A DNA stretch of 16,498 nt from Methanoregula sp. UBA471 (GTDB lineage Archaea; Halobacteriota; Methanomicrobia; Methanomicrobiales; Methanospirillaceae). The stretch is from the NCBI GenBank assembly GCA_002495065.1, contig DADT01000045.1:1-16498 (forward strand). The letters run 5' to 3'. Shown piece after piece: positions 13,753 to 16,498 of this stretch (position 1 is the stretch's first letter; each line of letters begins with the position of its first letter). Made by a program: the position numbers and the translations under genes. The notes under the pieces are model-generated. The model did not search any database, was not told the origin of the DNA, and saw only the letters and a list, made by a program, of their open reading frames with translations.

Positions 13753-14118
13753 TCAGAAATGTTTGCCAAACCAGTTCCTGATACCGGCAAGGATACCGCC
13801 TGACGCCCCCGGTTTCTGGGATTTTTTTCCCTGTGGGGGTACCGGACGGGAAATTGTCCGCTTGGGTGCCTGAGCCTCGCGTGCAGGAATATCCCGGAGC
13901 GTACCCTTTGGTTCGTCTTCGGATGGTTCAAAACCCCAGGCAAATCCGATCTTGTAGGCATTCTCGTTCTGCCGGATCCACGTGGCGGCGTTCATATACC
14001 CACGGTCCTGTGCTTTTTTTATCGTATCCTGGTGATCCTGGGTGAAATGAATTTCGCGCTGAAGCGCGATTAACTCCTCGTATACCTTTCCGGGGACTTT
14101 GATCTTTTCCCTGCTCAT
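13753..14118 (-). CDS. Unrecognised protein with basic, Pro/Lys-rich linker
   Basis: This encodes 121 residues. The N-terminal 75 or so look folded and helical (MSREKIKVPGKVYEELIALQ, then DTIKKAQDRGYMNAATWIRQ, NENAYKIGFAWGFEP). The rest is an unstructured basic linker (APKRTISRPVPPQGKKSQKP) ending in a short amphipathic or hydrophobic tail, GGILAGIRNWFGKHF, that might touch the membrane. I do not recognise the family. GAGGAG lies only 2 nt ahead of the ATG, a short but usable spacing. A 9-bp inverted repeat (14145-14184) lies 27-66 nt upstream and could control it. The N-terminal segment KVPGKVYEELIALQREI is mildly like a ribbon-helix-helix or small DNA-binding start, but that is a guess. Confidence 0.7.
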   Translation of the reverse strand: MSREKIKVPGKVYEELIALQREIHFTQDHQDTIKKAQDRGYMNAATWIRQNENAYKIGFAWGFEPSEDEPKGTLRDIPAREAQAPKRTISRPVPPQGKKSQKPGASGGILAGIRNWFGKHF

Positions 14119-14144
14119 AACTCCTCATATACGGTTATGAAGAG

Positions 14145-14184
14145 ACAATATTAAAGACTTCTCCTGAAAAAACGGTAATATTGT
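14145..14184. promoter_or_regulatory. 9-bp inverted repeat ahead of the 13753-14118 gene
   Basis: ACAATATTA (14145-14153) and TAATATTGT (14176-14184) are exact inverted copies with 22 bp between them. They lie 27-66 nt upstream of the minus-strand ATG at 14118, where TATA box and operator are expected. A second weaker pair, TTTAATT (14187-14193) and AATTAAA (14207-14213), follows. This could be an operator or just AT-rich palindromic sequence. Confidence 0.4.
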
Positions 14185-14478
14185 GATTTAATTAATATCC
14201 CGAATCAATTAAAAGACAAAACACCCAACGCGTGCGTATGCATGCTGCGATCCATGAATTAAGATGTCGCCATCGGATGCGGATTAAAAATTCAGGAGAT
14301 AGTAAAGGTATACCCTTTCATATTCACCTTCTTCTGGCGAACATGGGACTGGTCATATCTCCTCCCTTTACAAAAAGAAATTATTTTTTAATTCAGAACC
14401 AGGATCATCCGCATTTGTTTTAATTTCTGGCATGATTGTCAGTCGTTTAAGATGTTCCTGAGTTGTCTTGTATTTTTT
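14185..14478. other. AT-rich intergenic stretch
   Basis: About 290 bp between two minus-strand genes. A plus-strand frame 14232-14423 (63 codons) has no ribosome-binding site, no recognisable sequence and an ordinary shadow-like composition, so I do not call it. Apart from the second inverted repeat (14187-14213) I see nothing definite. Confidence 0.5.
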
Positions 14479-14730
14479 CTATTCTATGATTCGGGAAATC
14501 AAACGCCAGAACACCCAGATAAATCCAGCGATAATGAGTCCGAGACCAACATATAGATTGAAAATCTGGAGAAAAAATCCCAGAATCACCAGAACAGTCG
14601 GTTCTTTCAGATTTATTGATGTACTATTTTTTATTTCAAAGCCAGGTATCTCATTTTCGGCATCAATTTTAGTGGGATATTTCTCCGGTTCTTCTGATGC
14701 TCCAGGATCCCTTTCAATATCGTCATGCAT
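14479..14730 (-). CDS. Small predicted membrane protein
   Basis: This encodes 83 residues. The N-terminal 45 are acidic and soluble (MHDDIERDPGASEEPEKYPT), and the C-terminal part is hydrophobic (PTVLVILGFFLQIFNLYVGL, then GLIIAGFIWVFWRLISR). That predicts one long or two tightly linked membrane helices with the charged tail RLISRIIE. No family is recognised. The strong minus-strand TATA AATATATTTATAGG (14754-14767), about 30 nt ahead of the ATG, and GGGAAAGG between them support real expression. An AT-rich neighbourhood and lack of conserved neighbours suggest a lineage-specific gene. Confidence 0.6.
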   Translation of the reverse strand: MHDDIERDPGASEEPEKYPTKIDAENEIPGFEIKNSTSINLKEPTVLVILGFFLQIFNLYVGLGLIIAGFIWVFWRLISRIIE

Positions 14731-14753
14731 GACTATGCCTTTCCCTTAAAAAA

Positions 14754-14767
14754 CCTATAAATATATT
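14754..14767 (-). promoter_or_regulatory. TATA box for the 14479-14730 gene
   Basis: The minus strand reads AATATATTTATAGG, a close match to the archaeal TATA box, centred about 31 nt ahead of the ATG at 14730. It predicts a very short leader. Confidence 0.5.
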
Positions 14768-15279
14768 CTTAAAATTACCCTGAGGAAGCCCCCATTTTTC
14801 ATTTCGTTCACGCACTTTTTTCACTGCCAATCCGATTCTTAGATTATCCATTGGTGACAGGATATGAATTGCAACCGATTTTTTTTATACACAATAATTG
14901 TTCATACCTTCAATACTTACAACCGGGTTCGAATCCTTTGCCCGAGATGCTCCTGGCAGGGCATACAGCCGATAGTGGAAAATTCTCTACTTTTGATAAA
15001 AGGGAATATCGAATTTTAGTACGACCCAGATCTGGTTAAGCAGAACTGGAATTTGAGCTGTTCCCTGCTTTAAAATAATTCCAAATATTGAATGGACGAT
15101 GACGATTCAGTAACCACTATGATCCTACTTGGAAAATCACATTCATGACCAGGAAATGATGAATCATTGCCCTGGATTTAATTTTAGTAACATCTGTGCC
15201 ATAAACCTACCGGTGGTTTATTGACAACCAGACAATTGAAGAAGCATCAGAATAACCAAAAAACAGGAATCTTGCCAGA
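14768..15279. other. Gene-free AT-rich stretch
   Basis: About 510 bp with no credible gene. It contains a 12-base T-loop-like motif at 14925-14936 without the rest of a tRNA, an interrupted hairpin at 15149-15175 (CCAGG/CCTGG enclosing ATGAT/ATCAT), and an imperfect palindrome at 15201-15221. The short open frame 14851-15039 has no start signal or recognisable sequence. Confidence 0.5.
15201..15221. repeat. Imperfect palindrome with one bulged base
   Basis: ATAAACC-T-ACC pairs with GGTGGTTTAT: ten complementary bases on each side with one unpaired T. It lies 59 nt beyond the stop of the minus-strand gene at 15280. No T run follows on either strand, so it is more like a protein-binding site or a 3' stem than a terminator. 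Confidence 0.5.
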
Positions 15280-15519
15280 TTACAATCGTTTCTTTGGCGG
15301 AATTGCCAGCAGGTCTTCATCTCTCTTCGCTTCCTGCTTCTGCATTGACATTCCTATGAAACAAACCACAAAGCCGGTAATCATCACAATTCCTAACAGA
15401 ATGGCAGTGGAAGCAGTTTTTGGCAATGCAAAGGTGAGGATCAGGAATACCGGGACCAGCCCTATTGCAATTACTTTCAATTGTGTCTCATTCACGTGCA
15501 TTTTTGATTCTTTCCTCAT
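15280..15519 (-). CDS. Small predicted two-helix membrane protein
   Basis: This encodes 79 residues with two hydrophobic segments, VIAIGLVPVFLILTFAL and ILLGIVMITGFVVCFIGM, separated by a short loop (PKTASTA), followed by a charged tail (QKQEAKRDEDLLAIPPKKRL). I recognise no family. ATG 15519 has AGGA 5 nt ahead of it; the in-frame ATG 15501 has a GAGG at a longer spacing, so either may be used. Both termini are charged, and the lysine/arginine-rich tail would be expected in the cytoplasm by the positive-inside rule. It stands alone, with no operon partner visible. Confidence 0.6.
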   Translation of the reverse strand: MRKESKMHVNETQLKVIAIGLVPVFLILTFALPKTASTAILLGIVMITGFVVCFIGMSMQKQEAKRDEDLLAIPPKKRL

Positions 15520-15885
15520 CTCTTTCCTGTTTAAACAGTAGTTCGTTCGTCGCGGAACTTCATATCCATTTCGAGAGTGTATTCGATGTCATGCAGCCTG
15601 CAGTAAGATTTTTTTCGATAAAAGGGGGGATGTCATCCTGCCAACAGGGAACCACGTTCGACAGTAAGGCGATGTGAAGCGAATAGGAGCGACTGAGCGT
15701 TCATCATGGATCACGAAATACCTTCCATCAGGTGATCCAAACAGCGATGGGCCGAGCTCTGGTAAGCGTAGTTAAGATGATAATCTTTCAGCAATGGAAT
15801 CTTTCAAATTCTGATGGATCCTCAACCGATGCTGATTGTCTGAAAAGACATTTTTTCGTCTGGCGTTCCAGTGGAAATGAAAGGG

Positions 15886-15892
15886 TATATAT
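15886..15892 (+). promoter_or_regulatory. Orphan TATA-like element
   Basis: AAGGG followed by TATATATG on plus resembles a purine-rich BRE plus TATA box. Initiation would fall near 15913-15918. The first ATG behind it (15932) opens only a 49-codon frame, so it may drive an RNA or nothing at all. Confidence 0.25.
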
Positions 15893-16209
15893 GAGGTTTT
15901 TGAATTTACCGGATTTCAAAAATATCCAAAACATGATGAAATTTCCAGGAAGTCTTCTTCTCATCCCGTTGTGTGAAAAAGATATTCACGATACTTTCTC
16001 ATCCTGGCTTACCAGGGCCTTCACTTTCACAGCATCCCTGCCAATGACGCAATTTAACCTGTCTGCCAGAATGAAGGCGTGAGAGCGAAAAAGCCCGGAC
16101 AACGGTCAACGAGCTGTGAACGGTGTCGATGCTATTCAGAGTGCAGCGGTTGTGACCAGCAGAGAGCACAAGGCGGCTTCTCTGACATGGGGGAGTTCCT
16201 GAATAATGA

Positions 16210-16227
16210 GCACCCGAAAGAGGGTGC
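16210..16227. repeat. Short perfect hairpin GCACCC-GAAAGA-GGGTGC
   Basis: Six perfect pairs close a six-base purine loop (16216-16221). It lies inside the cysteine-bearing frame of the eroded region. No T run follows, so a terminator is not supported. Confidence 0.45.
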
Positions 16228-16498
16228 ATTATGCTCACTGTCCCGGATATAAACCGCCGGCAGGTGTATAAAACAGAGTATTATTTGATGGGGTGCTCTA
16301 CTCCACAGAGTATCCGGGGATGCCAGGCTTCATTGGTGGTTGTAGACAACTCCCTCGACCAGGTTTCAAGCTAAAAAACAACCATTGAAGGAAAAATCCA
16401 GGGAGTTTCAAGAACCGGATCTCCAGGAAGGGTTCAGAACCAGAAAGAAAGAGGTTGCGGGGGAAAATCCGTTCACCGGATGCTGCTATGGGGATTCG

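Larger units (their letters stand above)
15520..16498. other. Apparently eroded, gene-poor end of the window
   Basis: About 980 bp with stops in all frames at short intervals. The longest frame (15732-16082, plus, 116 codons) has no ribosome-binding site and no sequence I recognise. A plus-strand TATATAT at 15886-15892 and a GCACCC/GGGTGC hairpin at 16210-16227 are the only signal-like elements. A short frame with a cysteine cluster (16079-16252) is described under findings. The mix of short unrelated frames suggests decayed genes or an old mobile-element scar, but no transposase motif could be identified. Confidence 0.45.

Noticed and set aside
14232..14423. Plus-strand frame of 63 codons
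   Set aside because: No start signal, no recognisable sequence and ordinary composition for non-coding AT-rich DNA.
14925..14936. GGGTTCGAATCC, a tRNA T-loop-like motif
   Set aside because: The flanking bases do not form a five-pair T stem, and no D arm, anticodon arm or acceptor stem was found upstream, so it is not a tRNA; an attachment-site scar cannot be shown either.
15156..15162. ATGATGA as box C of a C/D guide RNA
   Set aside because: No CTGA box D at a suitable distance was found, and the motif is better explained as part of a local ATGAT/ATCAT hairpin.

Overview
The window is a piece of an archaeal chromosome, almost certainly a methanogen of the order Methanomicrobiales. The gene content is unmistakably archaeal: aIF6, L18a/LX, prefoldin alpha, FtsY, SRP54, TrmY, Pus10, L21e, the RNA polymerase subunit Rpb4, DUF655 and KsgA. 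Start sites combine GGAG/GGTG ribosome-binding sites with TATA-driven short-leader genes. Placement at family level (Methanoregula-like) is my inference from protein resemblance, not from a search.

Layout. (1) 1-8309, plus strand: an information-processing block, eif6(partial)-rpl18a // pfdA-ftsY-srp54-trmY-pus10-rpl21e-rpoF-DUF655-rsmA. Most genes overlap or lie within about 20 nt of each other, so they look co-transcribed. The block links ribosome assembly, cotranslational targeting (SRP54 and its receptor FtsY, overlapping by 1 nt), tRNA position-54 modification (Pus10 and TrmY, overlapping by 16 nt) and 16S rRNA dimethylation. It is broken once, between rpl18a and pfdA, by about 970 bp without a convincing gene that carries a long diverged direct repeat with a constant 267-bp offset. 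(2) 8310-10173: a hairpin-rich intergenic stretch, then a ThiC-family gene on the minus strand, bracketed by a 13-bp inverted repeat. It lies between rsmA and hemK, which I recall as neighbours in other archaea. (3) 10174-10764: a HemK/Mtq2-type glutamine methyltransferase on plus, converging on an ABC-2 exporter operon on minus (10811-12519). (4) 12715-14118, minus: a HEAT-repeat protein and two unrecognised genes. (5) 14119-16498: an AT-rich, gene-poor end with two small predicted membrane proteins on minus, several inverted repeats and about 980 bp of apparently eroded sequence.

No defence system, CRISPR array, intact transposase, rRNA or intact tRNA gene was seen. The best candidates for something undescribed are the 267-bp repeat inside the ribosomal/SRP operon, the multi-hairpin region after rsmA, and the ThiC-family gene, which could make thiamin pyrimidine or the benzimidazole base of the methanogen cobamide.
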